Part shown: positions 15,073 through 28,337 of the stretch, piece after piece
Numbering within the stretch: position 1 is the stretch's first letter
Layout: every line of letters starts with the position of its first letter
From: Crambe crambe
Taxonomy: Eukaryota; Porifera; Demospongiae; Poecilosclerida; Crambeidae
DNA length: 64,000 bases
NCBI GenBank assembly: GCA_963924555.1
Contig: OZ004587.1
Span: 4,588,001 to 4,652,000, forward strand
Direction: 5' to 3'
Notes under the pieces: model-generated
The model's input: only the letters and a program-made list of their open reading frames with translations
Told to the model about the DNA's origin: nothing
The model's database searches: none
Made by a program: the position numbers and the translations under genes

Positions 15073-17545
15073 AGATGAGACTCTGCTAACCATGCTAACC
15101 ATGAGACTCTACTAACCATGAGACTCTGCTAACCATGCTAACCATGAGACTCTACTAACCATGAGACTCTGCTAACCATGCTAACCATGAGACTCTGCTA
15201 ACCATGAGACTCTACTAACCATGCTAACCATGAGACTCTGCTAACCATGAGACTCTACTAACCATGAGACTCTGCTAACCATGCTAACCATGAGACTCTA
15301 CTAACCATGAGACTCTGCTAACCATGCTAACCATGAGACTCTGCTAACCATGAGACTCTACTAACCATGCTAACCATGAGACTCTGCTAACCATGCTAAC
15401 CATGAGACTCTACTAACCATGAGACTCTGCTAACCATGCTAACCATGAGACTCTACTAACCATGAGACTCTGCTAACCATGCTAACCATGAGACTCTGCT
15501 AACCATGAGACTCTACTAACCATGCTAACCATGAGACTCTGCTAACCATGAGACTCTACTAACCATGCTAACCATGAGACTCTGCTAACCATGAGACTCT
15601 ACTAACCATGCTAACCATGAGACTCTACTAACCATGAGACTCTGCTAACCATGCTAACCATGAGACTCTGCTAACCATGAGACTCTACTAACCATGCTAA
15701 CCATGAGACTCTGCTAACCATGAGACTCTACTAACCATGCTAACCATGAGACTCTGCTAACCATGCTAACCATGAGACTCTACTAACCATGAGACTCTGC
15801 TAACCATGCTAACCATGAGACTCTACTAACCATGAGACTCTGCTAACCATGCTAACCATGAGACTCTGCTAACCATGAGACTCTACTAACCATGCTAACC
15901 ATGAGACTCTGCTAACCATGAGACTCTACTAACCATGCTAACCATGAGACTCTGCTAACCATGAGACTCTACTAACCATGCTAACCATGAGACTCTACTA
16001 ACCATGAGACTCTGCTAACCATGCTAACCATGAGACTCTACTAACCATGAGACTCTGCTAACCATGCTAACCATGAGACTCTGCTAACCATGAGACTCTA
16101 CTAACCATGCTAACCATGAGACTCTGCTAACCATGCTAACCATGAGACTCTACTAACCATGAGACTCTGCTAACCATGCTAACCATGAGACTCTACTAAC
16201 CATGAGACTCTGCTAACCATGCTAACCATGAGACTCTGCTAACCATGAGACTCTACTAACCATGCTAACCATGAGACTCTGCTAACCATGAGACTCTACT
16301 AACCATGCTAACCATGAGACTCTGCTAACCATGAGACTCTACTAACCATGCTAACCATGAGACTCTACTAACCATGAGACTCTGCTAACCATGCTAACCA
16401 TGAGACTCTGCTAACCATGAGACTCTACTAACCATGCTAACCATGAGACTCTGCTAACCATGAGACTCTACTAACCATGCTAACCATGAGACTCTGCTAA
16501 CCATGCTAACCATGAGACTCTACTAACCATGAGACTCTGCTAACCATGCTAACCATGAGACTCTACTAACCATGAGACTCTGCTAACCATGCTAACCATG
16601 AGACTCTGCTAACCATGAGACTCTACTAACCATGCTAACCATGAGACTCTGCTAACCATGAGACTCTACTAACCATGCTAACCATGAGACTCTGCTAACC
16701 ATGAGACTCTACTAACCATGCTAACCATGAGACTCTACTAACCATGAGACTCTGCTAACCATGCTAACCATGAGACTCTACTAACCATGAGACTCTGCTA
16801 ACCATGCTAACCATGAGACTCTGCTAACCATGAGACTCTACTAACCATGCTAACCATGAGACTCTGCTAACCATGCTAACCATGAGACTCTACTAACCAT
16901 GAGACTCTGCTAACCATGCTAACCATGAGACTCTACTAACCATGAGACTCTGCTAACCATGCTAACCATGAGACTCTGCTAACCATGAGACTCTACTAAC
17001 CATGCTAACCATGAGACTCTGCTAACCATGAGACTCTACTAACCATGCTAACCATGAGACTCTGCTAACCATGAGACTCTACTAACCATGCTAACCATGA
17101 GACTCTACTAACCATGAGACTCTGCTAACCATGCTAACCATGAGACTCTGCTAACCATGAGACTCTACTAACCATGCTAACCATGAGACTCTGCTAACCA
17201 TGAGACTCTACTAACCATGCTAACCATGAGACTCTGCTAACCATGCTAACCATGAGACTCTACTAACCATGAGACTCTGCTAACCATGCTAACCATGAGA
17301 CTCTACTAACCATGAGACTCTGCTAACCATGCTAACCATGAGACTCTGCTAACCATGAGACTCTACTAACCATGCTAACCATGAGACTCTGCTAACCATG
17401 AGACTCTACTAACCATGCTAACCATGAGACTCTGCTAACCATGAGACTCTACTAACCATGCTAACCATGAGACTCTACTAACCATGAGACTCTGCTAACC
17501 ATGCTAACCATGAGACTCTACTAACCATGAGACTCTACTAACCAT
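15073..17545. repeat. Higher-order satellite, 17-bp and 9-bp monomers in a 370-bp unit
   Basis: The array uses three words: CTAACCATGAGACTCTG, CTAACCATGAGACTCTA and the truncated CTAACCATG. Their order is not random. The same arrangement recurs exactly 370 bp apart at 15471, 15841, 16211, 16581, 16951 and 17321. A 370-bp unit fits 17 full monomers plus nine truncated ones. About six and a half units are present with almost no substitutions. There are no ORFs and no gene inside. Confidence 0.97.
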
Positions 17546-19383
17546 GCAGTGTGTATATGAGTAAGTATTGTATGGCCATCACAGTCACTTCAATTGTAAG
17601 ATTGCAAATAATGTACCTCTCCCTTTCAGTAAAATCTCTGTTCTGGAGGTAGGCCCAAAGGGCACTGGTGCCAGTGATGGTTACACTGTGTCTCGAAGGG
17701 TGATGGTTACTCTTTTCTGAAGGGGCACTGGTGCCAGTAGGCAGTTCTGGTGATAGGCCCGAGGGCACTGATGCCAGTGACGTAGGCTGTTCTGGAAGGC
17801 ACTGGGATCTCTGAGGGTAATAAATTGTTACTGTGATAAACTAGCTTAGCTACTTCTTCTTGCAGGCCATCCATTTGAACCTTATCAAATTTTTGAAGGT
17901 CAAATCATTCCATACCACTTGACATTATCATTCCCACTGTACCTCAACCACTGACCCCTCCACTAACACCACAAATTTGGTAAGTCTTCAACACCTTCAT
18001 TGTTAAATGTTACTCCTGAATGGAGATTACGCCAGTTCATCTGACGCCTAGCCTCGTATCCAGGCTCTAATCTGACGCCCATCCAAAAAATTTGTTTTCA
18101 AAGCCCAAAACCTAGCTATAAATTCTTCCCACGACTGCCAAACTACAAATTAAACAAGGGTAACATTCACAGTCCAAATAGTTGTGTATAGATTCCAAGG
18201 TTGGATCCACGGCTAGATTCCTGCAGAAATTTCATGTGGAGCCATACAAGTGGACATTCCAACTGTTTTGTATCGCTGTTCAGATTAACTATATTGAATA
18301 TTGTCAATAGTAAATTCACCAACTTTGTCTGTAGTTGAGTAGGGATGTGGGTCTGGGACCGACCAGTTCAGGTTCTTCCAGGCTAGGGGAACTGGCCGTC
18401 GTAAGACACCCAGCGCCCCGCCTCATAATTGTGTTCACCCGGATCACAGAAGCCTGGTATGCAGATACTCTGGGGCCTTTTAAGCCAGGGTAGTTGTCAT
18501 CAAGAAATACCGCTCAATCCACTGAGGAATGTCAGTGATTGGTAGTTGTGCAGGAGGTGTTGGGTGACCTGGAACTTGTACCAGTTCTGTGTCAACTGTC
18601 ACATCTGACATCTCTAAGGACTTGAGATCCAGAATCCTCTTTGCTTACCTTTGCAGGTAGTAAAGCTAGTGCCTTGGCTGCTGATGTGGCCCCAGCCGAG
18701 GAGGCTGCTGCAGAATGTCATGGCTGCTAACCACTGCTGTGGGATCAGGAGTAAAGACTATTCACGGTAGATGTCTTACGCTATACTGATAGTTTTGTAC
18801 AAGCAGCTGCCTTATTACTTATAGTTTTTACAAGCAGCTGCCTTACAGTTCTTTTCCTTTGCTGCCCTTTCTTTTAAAATTAACCATCGCAACCATTACC
18901 CTTTCTTCAATAAAAATAACTTACAGTGGATTAATATTTAAACATAACCTAATTCCACTAGTGTCTGGAGAGCTATAAGCATAAAGTGGTCAAAATGACA
19001 ATAATAATTTTCCTTTGCTACCCTTTCTTTTTCCTTTGCTGCTCTTTCTTCTTCCTTTGCTGCCCTCAACTTCTCTATTTCTGATTTAACCTGGCACTTC
19101 CAGTTGCAACTCTTGGAAGACACTCCATCCTGAATTTCTACATACAGTTCTTTCTTCATGACAAAGTTCTATTGACCTTATATTATATACTTTAAAGAGA
19201 AAAACGCCTTTCTCTCAAATGACTGCCCTCTTGGACTTTGGAGTTGCTTTAGTTTCATTTTTACTTTTTGTAAAAACTTAATTCTTACTCCTACATGATT
19301 CCATTTATTCATTCACTCATTTATTATTTCAACCTTTAATAGCTATATTAGAATATTTATTATTGCTATGTTTATTATGACAG
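17546..19383. other. Spacer with weak exon-like pieces
   Basis: No convincing gene. The stretch has three copies of a GGGCACTGGTGCCAGT-type word (17658-17780). One Pro-Thr-rich open segment at 17924-17980 ends in a good GTAAGT donor. An Ala/Glu-rich open segment lies at 18660-18728. A minus-strand 73-codon frame (18938-19159) has an AAKEE/AAKEK coiled-coil-like repeat. None shows a family signature or a matching partner exon. Confidence 0.4.
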
Positions 19384-19880
19384 TTGGTCTTCCTCCAAAT
19401 GGTGTTGATTTCTACATCCATCGTTCTGGAAGGACAGGTCGCAAGGGATTACCTGGCAAGACCATTTTATTGCACTCCAGGAACGACCCACAGTTAAGAT
19501 ACTTCCTGAGTTTTCAAGGTGTAAGTGGCGAGATATGACTCTATAGTCCAATCACATACCTGTGCCTTTGGCAATCTGACTTGATATGGCAAAAACTGAC
19601 TGGCTCTTACAATCAGTCCTGTTGTACATGCAATGTTAACTAGGGACCATGTGTATTCCTTGTTTGTACTGAAGAGATTTATTTGAAGTGTTTAAGAAGG
19701 AAAAGGAATAAGCAGGTCCCCTACACATATTATTTCCTACAAATCATAAATGATAATAATTGGGGAAATTAATTTTAACTTTTATGGTCATGTTCAACCA
19801 GACATGAAAATTAATTACCTCATACAAAAACTAAGTATAAGCAAGCTGTAATAACTGAACATGAAAATTATTATCATTCT

Positions 19881-20068
19881 CAGGGTTTATTTCAAGGGGG
19901 GCTTCTGCCCCCTCTGAACGATTGCTTGCCCCCTAGGAATTAGCTAGCTTTCATAATGAGATTATCATAGAATTCCACATTACATGTACTGGTTTGTAGT
20001 TCCCCTTCCTCAAATTTTTTCACTAGGCATTTTGACCCCTCTCGAGAAAAATCCTGAATTAAACCCTG
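19881..20068. mobile_element. CAGGGTT-terminus MITE with ATTCT target duplication
   Basis: 188 bp with ends CAGGGTTTATTTC and the inverse GAATTAAACCCTG, flanked by ATTCT on both sides. It lies in an intron of the helicase fragment. A decayed inverted relative lies at 30995-31128. Confidence 0.8.
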
Positions 20069-20885
20069 ATTCTAATCCAATTTATATAGCTAAAACAAAA
20101 AAACAAAAACAAAAAAAAAACAACAACTGCACACCTACATAAAATTTAATGTGTTAATACTCTTCTCTCCACTTACAGTTGAGGAAAGATGGTGTGAAGC
20201 TGACGAAGGTTGATCTTCCCGTCTCTGAGAAGTTGAAGGAGATCGCTCTGATGAGGTTAGAGGCAAAAGCGGACCCTACCACTATGAGCCAGGAGGCTTT
20301 GAACACCACCAGACCTTTAGCCGAAGAGGTAAAAATCGCTCTCCCTTTCCCCTCCTTCCGTCTTGCCACATCTGCATGCATTCATGCTTTTGAAACCATA
20401 CTCCCCCTTTTAACAGCTGAGTAGTAACTAGGCCCATAGAAGCTATGATATAAGAATCAAATGCATGTCACACAACTATTGAGGTTATCAAGTGGGGGTC
20501 ACTGGGGGGTCGAATGAGGAGGCATGACTCTCTGCTGCTGGATTCTCCATGCACAAAGCTTTCATGACTGACTCTTCATTAGTCTAAGCTCTAAACTGTG
20601 TTTTCCTCAGCAATGACTAAGAGCTAGAAGTAATGTTTGGATTCTGTGTGAGTACCGAGGTGGGGGAAATAAAACTCTAGAGTGCCTGTAAGAGCACATT
20701 ACATTATTTATTTTTCTACTATTTTTTCATTATAATTTTTTTTTCCTGTTAGCTAACGCAGAAGCATGGTACTGACTCTCTCGCAGCTGCCTTGGTCTCT
20801 CTGGGCAACCTTGGCTCAAGATCACGCTCAAAGTATGTATCAAGTCAAAATTTCATGGGTCCAATTTTGAAATAAATTCGGGAGG

Positions 20886-20900
20886 GGGGGGGGGGGGGGT
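20886..20900. repeat. Poly-G run
   Basis: A G homopolymer inside the helicase intron. The length is uncertain in any assembly. Confidence 0.8.
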
Positions 20901-22179
20901 AGTATGATGTTTTGTATCATGTTCAACATGAAAATAATTACATGAAATATGAATATTGATTACCATGTACAAAAGTAATAGTTTAAAAGCTAGTTACAAA
21001 TAAGCTGTAACTTAAACTATAACATGAAAATTATAATCAGATTTCTTTGCTCTCTCTGATTCCCCATTATTAAACGGTTGCCCCTTTAATCAAAGTTTTT
21101 CTTTTCCACCATAAGGTTTGGCTCTGGTCATGATTTCGATGGTATAGAGTCAAATCGACCTCAAGAGGACAGGAGAGGTCGTCCAGAATGGGGATCCATT
21201 CCAGGTCTGGCTGGGACCGTCACCCTCGTGGTGGTGGTACCAGTCAGAGATTTACTAATTATGTTGGATCTATTGATGGAGACAACTGGAGTCGGCCGGG
21301 CGATTCGTGGGGGAAACATCCCCGTGATGATGACTTTGGGGATGTGGACAGTTTCAGGGGTAGACGTGGCCATAGTGGCAATGTGTTTGGTGATATGGAT
21401 AGTTCTAGGGGGGAAACCAATCGTAGTGTGTGGGGTGGTCGTGACCATAAGATGGACAATTTCAGTAAGTGCAAGTGTAACCTGTGACGGTCCCATGTAG
21501 TTAACATGCGACAGTCGAGGGTAGAACTTTATTCTCAAAGTTTACTTTTGTCATGACTGATGCTTTACAATAAGATTTTCTGCCTTTTGAAAAATAGAAA
21601 GCGTGAATAAAGTTTGATTTCTACCCTTGACTGTCACAATAACACTATTATTGTCTGGAGCTATAATAGAAAAACAAAGGCAGACAATGACAGGACATAA
21701 TGAATGAAGAAATTGACCAGAAAGTGACTGGCTGTTATTTTATTATGAGCCCTGCTATTATTATGGTGGGGCTAGTCTCTATTGTATTTCTTAGTCCCTC
21801 TTTCCTCTTTGTTCCTAAAAGCATCAAGATTCATTGTTGAGTCCAGCCCATAGTTAGAAAACTGGAGTGGAGTACTTGGGTACAGCTTGATTGGCCCTTC
21901 CTTGATAACTTAAACTTTGCAATTTCATCCAACTTCCTGTACACTGCTACGTTATGATATAATCAAAAGTCACATGATGAAACTGCTCTATTGATTTATG
22001 ACGACATTATAAGACTACCGAAATTATTGTTCCATTAATAATATTTTGAAATTCAAAATAAATCAATCAATAACTATTTGCTCCAGCCAGACAAGAATGG
22101 TGAGTTATAATGAAACCAGAATGTCAGTGATGTCATAATAATGTAAAGTATGATGTAGCTATAATAATATTATTGCCGA

Positions 22180-22289
22180 CTATGGCTCCAAGTCGTCATC
22201 CCAGCTGAACTCTTTGTCGCTTTGTCTTGAATTGGACTTTGGAGAAAAGGAAAATGGCTTGTTGGAAGTTTTATGGCTGTCATCATCAC
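22180..22289 (-). pseudogene. Isolated terminal exon, unknown minus-strand gene
   Basis: A good acceptor (TCTCTCAG) opens a 35-codon frame of Ser/Lys/Asp-rich sequence, containing KPFSFSPKSNSRQ and ending WDDDLEP then stop. It looks like a real last exon. No partner exon of matching phase was found between it and Rab copy C. It is not part of NELF-A, which has its own terminal exon. The family is not recognised. It may be a fragment carried by the duplication. Confidence 0.4.
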
Positions 22290-22558
22290 CTGAGAGATGA
22301 CAAACATCAAATACATCAATGGTTATGACTGTCATATATGGCGTTGCCGACCCTTTACCTTCCATTTATGGGTGGGTGGCCTCAGACGGTTGGTACAGTC
22401 AATCTCTACAATTATCTAACAGGTAGATTTCTGAAAAGAGACTGAACCCAATCAATCCCCATCCTGTTTTGGGGATTCAGAAAAAGGTTAATTGTTCAAA
22501 GCCGACTAAAACTGGTTTGCTTTCTAGCCTGTCAAACATCATGCAATTACATTCCAAT

Positions 22559-22836
22559 CAGGGTTTCATCTAGGAATTTCACCTTGGAGGGGAAGCTCAT
22601 GGAACGTGTGGCGTAAGATCACGTTGGGGGAGGGGGATTTACCCCGAGCATGAAGCCAAAAATGCTTAAATTCTAGAATAATACTTAAAAGTACTTTTTA
22701 AATGCTTGTTCCTAAAAATAAAAGTATATTAATTTTTATCCTAAAACTCTTTCTTTTGGTAGGGGGGGGGGGGGGGGGAAGTTGAACTGTTTGGAGGGGA
22801 AGCTTCCCCTGCGCCCCCCTCCTTAGATGAAACCCT
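22559..22836. mobile_element. CAGGGTT-terminus MITE with CCAAT target duplication
   Basis: 278 bp with ends CAGGGTTTCATCTA and the inverse TTAGATGAAACCCTG. The flanks are CCAAT on both sides. It shares a G-rich interior (GGAAGCTTCCCCTG) with 6020-6304. Confidence 0.85.
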
Positions 22837-23009
22837 GCCAATCATTTTTTTACTTCGCGCGTCTATTCTTGCACGAGGTCGCAGCTAGCGCAGCATGTCA
22901 TGCTGACGATCTTTTCCAGATGATGGTTGCGAGCTCGGGTCTGGCCCGCGCGTGATAACATACCATATAAATGAAATTGAGTATCTGTAATCAAACATCG
23001 TTTACCTAA

Positions 23010-25083
23010 ATGGACAAGACGGGAGAGAAACTTAAGTTGTAAGTATGTGTAGATGATGGGGAAACGAGTTTCCCTTGCTATCATAAATTAATATGCTCTG
23101 TAAAACAGTAGCCATTGCAACAACACTAATTATGAGAGCTTGGAGACAAGGCTATTACCAGAAAGAATCCAGTCCAGGAAAATCAGGTAGCTACATGATT
23201 TAATAGAATAATTTATCAGAAATTAGTCAGTCCTGATGATTGTTATTGTTATCGTTGTTGTCGTGTTGTTGTTATTGTTGGCATAAAGCCTTGCAATCCC
23301 CTAAAGTGGGGGGACCTGGTTCTTTTTCTTCTTCTTCTTCTTCCTATAGCTAGCTACACTAAAAACTTGATTAATCAAGGCTTAACTGGCTGTCTTGACT
23401 GCTGCTATCAAACTTGCAGGGTAGTTTTAGTTGGCCAGCTATCCTGTACTATGCTAATGGTGTACACCATCATAATGATCTCATGAAACTGCTCTATTAG
23501 GGCATGATAAATGTGTACTTGGTTGTACTGATAATTAACATTAGTAGACAATGTCATATCTTAGCTTGCAAGATTCTGTTGATGGATGGAGGCCGAGCAC
23601 ATGTGCATGCAATTTATACCAGGCCCTTTCACTTTTCCACCCCGTGAGGCTATAGACCACTTGCCTTTGCATGTCCAAAACAGAGTAAAATATATTTCGA
23701 AAATGAAAGCTATGGGCTCAATTTTTACTGATATCAATCTCTAAGATAATTATTATAAAAAGCTCTAAGTTGATTACTTTCTGCATGGTAGCTATAGTCA
23801 CAAAGCTACTCTCTCCATAGACTTTACACCAGCTATGAAAGGCAAAACTGCTGTCTACACAGTACAAAGTCTATGGGAATTATAACCTTTTGAAGCTGAC
23901 CAAAGCCTTCGCTTTTTATTGATATAAGTATGCCTAGAAATTGATATAAGCCCATAGCTTTTATTTTCAGTTTACTCCGTTTTGGACACACCCTAAAAGG
24001 GTAAGTGGTCTATTGCACTGCAAAAACAAAAGTGCATGTGTTCATATACAGTTTATACCTTACTATTTAAATACAGAAAACATTCAAAGACATGTGGTAC
24101 ATGCTTTCAATTTTAGAGTGTGGCTTAGAAGTGTAAAAACTATGTAATTCATAATTGTGTATTTGCAACATTCTTGCAGCAATGAAATGAAAGTCACAAT
24201 GTGCAGGCTGTGTTATTGGCGAGCAAGTGAAGCGAGCGAGCCACACACTTATGATGCAGATTGAGATTTGCGATATATGTAATTTATTTATATATTTGGT
24301 ACGTCAATAACTAGCGCGCATGCTCCAATAGTTAATAATACTGCGCAGGCTCCAAACTCATTGCTAGGAAACTACTAGAAATGATAAACATGGAGAGTAT
24401 TTTCTTTACTCTAGGTGCCAAAGTAGAGATTGAAGATTGATGATTTTTTTGCTCGCTCGCCCAATAATGCATGAGCATTCACTAGTGTTATGTTATGACA
24501 AAAAGTAAGCTATTAATTCTTGATCAATCGCTATAATAATCTGCTCAATTCTTGCATATTTAAAACACCAGCTGACAGCAGATCACCACTCTCTCTCTAT
24601 GAGCTGGTTTCTGAAGAGTTAACTATTTGTCTCAGTCCTCTTTGATATATATTATTATGCTCCTGAAATCTTGGCATACATACCTGATCTTAGAACTCTT
24701 TAGGACAGGAACAAGGAGATCATTACAGAGTGCTACTGAATCAGTATATAGTTGTGCAAGTGCAAGAGTAACCTTAGCCAGCCACAGTTTTCAAAAAATT
24801 AATATAATTATGGTTTATAATTATATCCAGTGACTATCGATTCAAGATAATTTTGCTTGGTGACTCAGGTGTGGGCAAGACCTCACTCATCTCCAGATAC
24901 ACTGTGAGTTCATTACAAAAAGAATGAGGAATGTGGATAGTATCATGGTTAGAGATTTGGATCGATGAGATGAGGTTGCAAATGCTGGACAAAAAAACAA
25001 GAAGCTAAGTGTCTTTATGGTCTCTGTGTGATTAACATGTTCATACAACCTTGGGATAGAGACCACACCTCATTATGTTTAAC

Positions 25084-25182
<99 letters not shown>

Positions 25183-27690
25183 TTAATGAAAGTAAGTAAC
25201 TGTAATTCAACCACTGATGATTGGTACAAAATAGATTTTGATATGAGAGCTATTAATTTTTTACAATGTACGCGTCGTGTCACGATATTTATTTAGACCT
25301 GCTGGTTCAGTCATAGAAAAGACCAGAAAGTGGGAGAGTGTAATATTCGGCCACACTGTATATTTTGATTCATGAAGTGATGCAACCTTCTTTCGTGATT
25401 ATGTATAGGGAAATACATCCTCATTGATATATATAACTCATGGAGAGAATTTAGTAAGTCTAATGTTATGAGTACTATGATTGTATGTGATAATCTCTTA
25501 GAAGTGTAATAATTATTACAATTGAACCTCTGTTATTATCTGGACACCTTTGTTTGAATTTTTTCCAGGCTGCGAATAATTATTGTAAATTTTTGATCTT
25601 TTCATGGTCATGTTCAACACACATGAAATTTAATTACCTTGTACAAGATAATGTAAAAGCTAATAAGTAAGCTGTAACGTTGAAAATGAAAATCTTAAAC
25701 ATGAATTATTATCTAACAAAACTTTCTGGTAGTCATAATTGCTGCATTGTTGATGTGTAAAAATACTAAATCCATATGGCCAACATGCTTGCAGTGCATG
25801 TATTCATCACTATTTCCAAATTGGTATTCCAGGTGCTGGATGGATAACAGGAGGGAGGTTCAACTGTATCATGCCAATAATAACCTGTACATAATGTGTA
25901 TCAATCTACGTAGATATTGAGAATTGCACTTAAAAATTTCTGCTCAAAATTAATAACAGCATGACACAGGAGTCTTTAGTCAATTTCCACACTAGCAGCT
26001 ACATAACTGCCTGCACCCTTATTATTCCTTGCAGACAACTAAGTGGATAGACGTGGATGGAAAAAAAGTCCACCTTGAAATTGTAAGTCCAATCATGTAG
26101 GAATAAATTGTCTGATATTTAACTAGCCTGTTATAATGGGTGTGGCTAGATAAGAGTAATTGGGGGAAATAATGGTACCACGAAGCATTACTTACCATCC
26201 CCAATATTCCACATATATTTCCTTCCCACAGTGCAGCACTCTAACCTAACTAGACTTCACCAGCACCAGCTAACAACATAATCTCAGTAATTCAGCTAAT
26301 ATTATTTCATGTTAGAAATAATTGTAACTAATCTGCTAGCTTGTAATAAACTCGTACTAATTACACATTTTCGTTGTAAATAATTTCATACAAAAGAAAA
26401 TAATTATTTTAACAACTAGCAAATTTAGCTAGCTATGGTAGAAAGTATAAAAACATGAGCAGAAGGTACTAAATCAAAGTTCAACTTTACACTGAATTGA
26501 ATTATGTGCCATTATTATGAAAAGAGGCACCCCCTGATTATTATTGCAATCATACTGACTCTCCTTGCAGTGGGACAATGTAATCCACGAGCTCCCATCC
26601 ATAACCGTACGTGATCCCTTTGGGACCCTTCGTGGTGCTCATGGCATTATCCTGGTCTATGACATCACCGATCGGGTATCATTTTATATAATTGTATGAA
26701 CGTCTCATCAGGCACTCTGTAGCATACCCTAACAAAAATTTTTTTCGTACTGTATAGTAATTAATTTTTAGTTTGTACTCATGACTACTAGTAGCCTAAG
26801 TCTTGAAATTTGCTATACAGACAGTTCAATCATTATAAAAGAAGTTTTATCAAAGCATGTTTGAGAAATTGCCATTCAATTAGATAGCTAATATACAATT
26901 TCTACCTGGGACTGTCACATGATTGTGATCAAGTTACGTACTTATAAGGTCCTATGGTGTATGCTAATGTGTATATTAGATATGTATGTTACTATTGAGG
27001 ATTCCATAGTTGCTGAAAATGCTCCAATATTCATATGGCCTCCCCCCCAACCGAGTAGTAATATCCAATTGTTTAATTTAGCACTCATGCCATAATTATT
27101 GAGTCATAGCCATTCCATATCTTTCTGTATAGGACTCTTTTTACAATCTTAATTCATCATGGTTGCTAAAGATTGAGGAACATTCCAATTCTAAAGTGGT
27201 AAAGATGCTGGTGGGAAATAAGACTGACTTATCAAGATGTGTCGAAAAAGCCACTGCAGCAGTAAGTGCTTATAAGTACAGATGTGGTGCAATATATACT
27301 GTGACTACTTGACATACTACATAGCATGTACGTAGTAGTACTCCTTCCCTTCCTTCCTCTCTCTCTTCATTCCCTTTCCTTTCTCTTCTTTTTCGAATTC
27401 TCTCACTTTCTTCATTTTGTCTCCATTTCCTCCTCCCTTCCCTTCCCTTCCATCTCCCCCTTTCTCCTCCTTCCCTCCACACCCCCTCCCCCTTCTCCTC
27501 ACAGCACTTAGCAGAGGACATGGAGATGGAGTACCAGGAGACCAGTGCCGAAACTGGTGTTAATGTGGACGAAATGTTTGAGTCCCTTGTCCACAGCATC
27601 ATATCAAAAGGCAAGGAGGCAGATCCAGAGGTCATCAAGATAAATCCTCCATCTCAAGGTCGTAGTTTTAAGTGTTGTGCCAATGCATAA
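23010..27690 (+). CDS. Rab18-like small GTPase copy C, with degenerate switch regions
   Basis: Seven exons: 23010-23038, 24831-24903, 25409-25453, 26035-26082, 26571-26675, 27133-27261 and 27505-27690. They give 204 residues with all phases matching and no stop. The P-loop is intact (GDSGVGKTS), and GNKTD and the CCANA tail are kept. Switch I is unrecognisable: GNTSSLIYITHGENL replaces the usual sequence ending in GVDF. G3 reads WDNVIHE instead of WDTAGQE, with extra residues before [14 protein letters not shown]5 reads ETSAE, with the guanine-contacting Lys changed to Glu. The protein could still be membrane-targeted but should be a poor or nucleotide-free GTPase. The DN(I/V)--E pattern of G3 is shared with copy B, so the change predates their split. 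Coding use is uncertain. Confidence 0.6.
24211..24480. mobile_element. MITE-like element, GCGAGC family, copy 2
   Basis: Inverted ends TTATTGGCGAGC and the right-end inverse TTATTGGGCGAGCGAGC. Copy B at 6670-6690 lacks it and reads GTGTTATGTTATG, which is the empty site. It is non-coding, about 270 bp, in intron 1 of Rab C. Confidence 0.75.
25085..25177. repeat. (CA)n microsatellite in Rab C intron
   Basis: About 93 bp of CA, homologous to 7062-7111 in copy B. Confidence 0.97.
27340..27504 (+). repeat. Polypyrimidine tract before last Rab exon (copy C)
   Basis: C/T-rich tract ending at the CACAG acceptor. It is the shortest of the four homologous tracts. Confidence 0.8.
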
Positions 27691-27999
27691 TTTTTTTTTG
27701 TTTTTTTTTTTTGGACTGATTGTTTTTAAAAATAAAATTAATTATTAAAAATTTTTATTTGGCTTGTATAAAACTCAATGGGAAGTTAATTTCCAGATAT
27801 ATTTTATAAATGCTTTACCCTATGATAGTGAGAAAAAGAGTCTTATCGCACACATGATGAAAAGCTGGTAAATTGGGTGTATAATTTATACACCATTAAA
27901 ATGAAAGCTGGTAAATCAGGTGTATAAATAAAATTGATTTAAACTGATACCAGTAACTCATGTTCCATAAGACTACTACCTTATTGGAAACATGCATGT

Positions 28000-28235
28000 G
28001 TGAGAGTCCCAGGTAGAAATTGAACATTATCCTGTTTTTAAGTAGAATAGACAATATGCTCTAATGAAAATTAGCTAATTGTCCCAAACTTCTGTCATGT
28101 GTTCTATAATGATTGACCATCTTTATACAAATTTCAAGACCTATAGGTCACTAATAGTCATGAGTTATGGACAGCTAAAGTATGGAAAAGTGGCCAAGAA
28201 TCTATTTGATTTCTACCTGGGACTGTCACATCAAA
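28000..28235. mobile_element. Dispersed inverted-repeat element (block 3 copy)
   Basis: The left end AGAGTCCCAGGTAGAAATTG and right end GATTTCTACCTGGGACTGTC are true inverted repeats in this copy. It is the best-preserved example in the blocks. Confidence 0.7.
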
Positions 28236-28337
28236 TGTAAATTAGCATTAGTATTCTTCATACCATTGCATTAAGCATGATTGTGCACTTTCAATCATGT
28301 TCATGGGTAATAATGAAAGTGTGCTTGGCAATTCTCT

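Larger units (their letters stand above)
19384..21470 (+). pseudogene. 5'-truncated DEAD-box helicase (DDX21-like C-terminal part)
   Basis: Four exons with matching phases: 19384-19520, 20179-20328, 20753-20832 and 21116 to about 21470. The first encodes helicase motif VI (YIHRSGRTGRKG). The next two resemble the post-helicase region of DDX21/Gu proteins, including KHGTDSLAAALVSLG. The last should be an Arg/Gly/Asp-rich tail. There the frame entered by splicing is lost: residues FGSGHDF to about GRPEW are in one frame, while the RGGG and RGRRGHSG tail is in another, so there is an indel near 21180-21195. Helicase motifs I to V are not found upstream, where the satellite begins. A fragment left by rearrangement is the simplest reading. 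Confidence 0.7.

Noticed and set aside
15073..17545. Possible CRISPR array or telomere tract
   Set aside because: There are no unique spacers, the repeats are direct 17-bp and 9-bp words, and the host is eukaryotic. CATGGTTAG differs from TTAGGG repeats.
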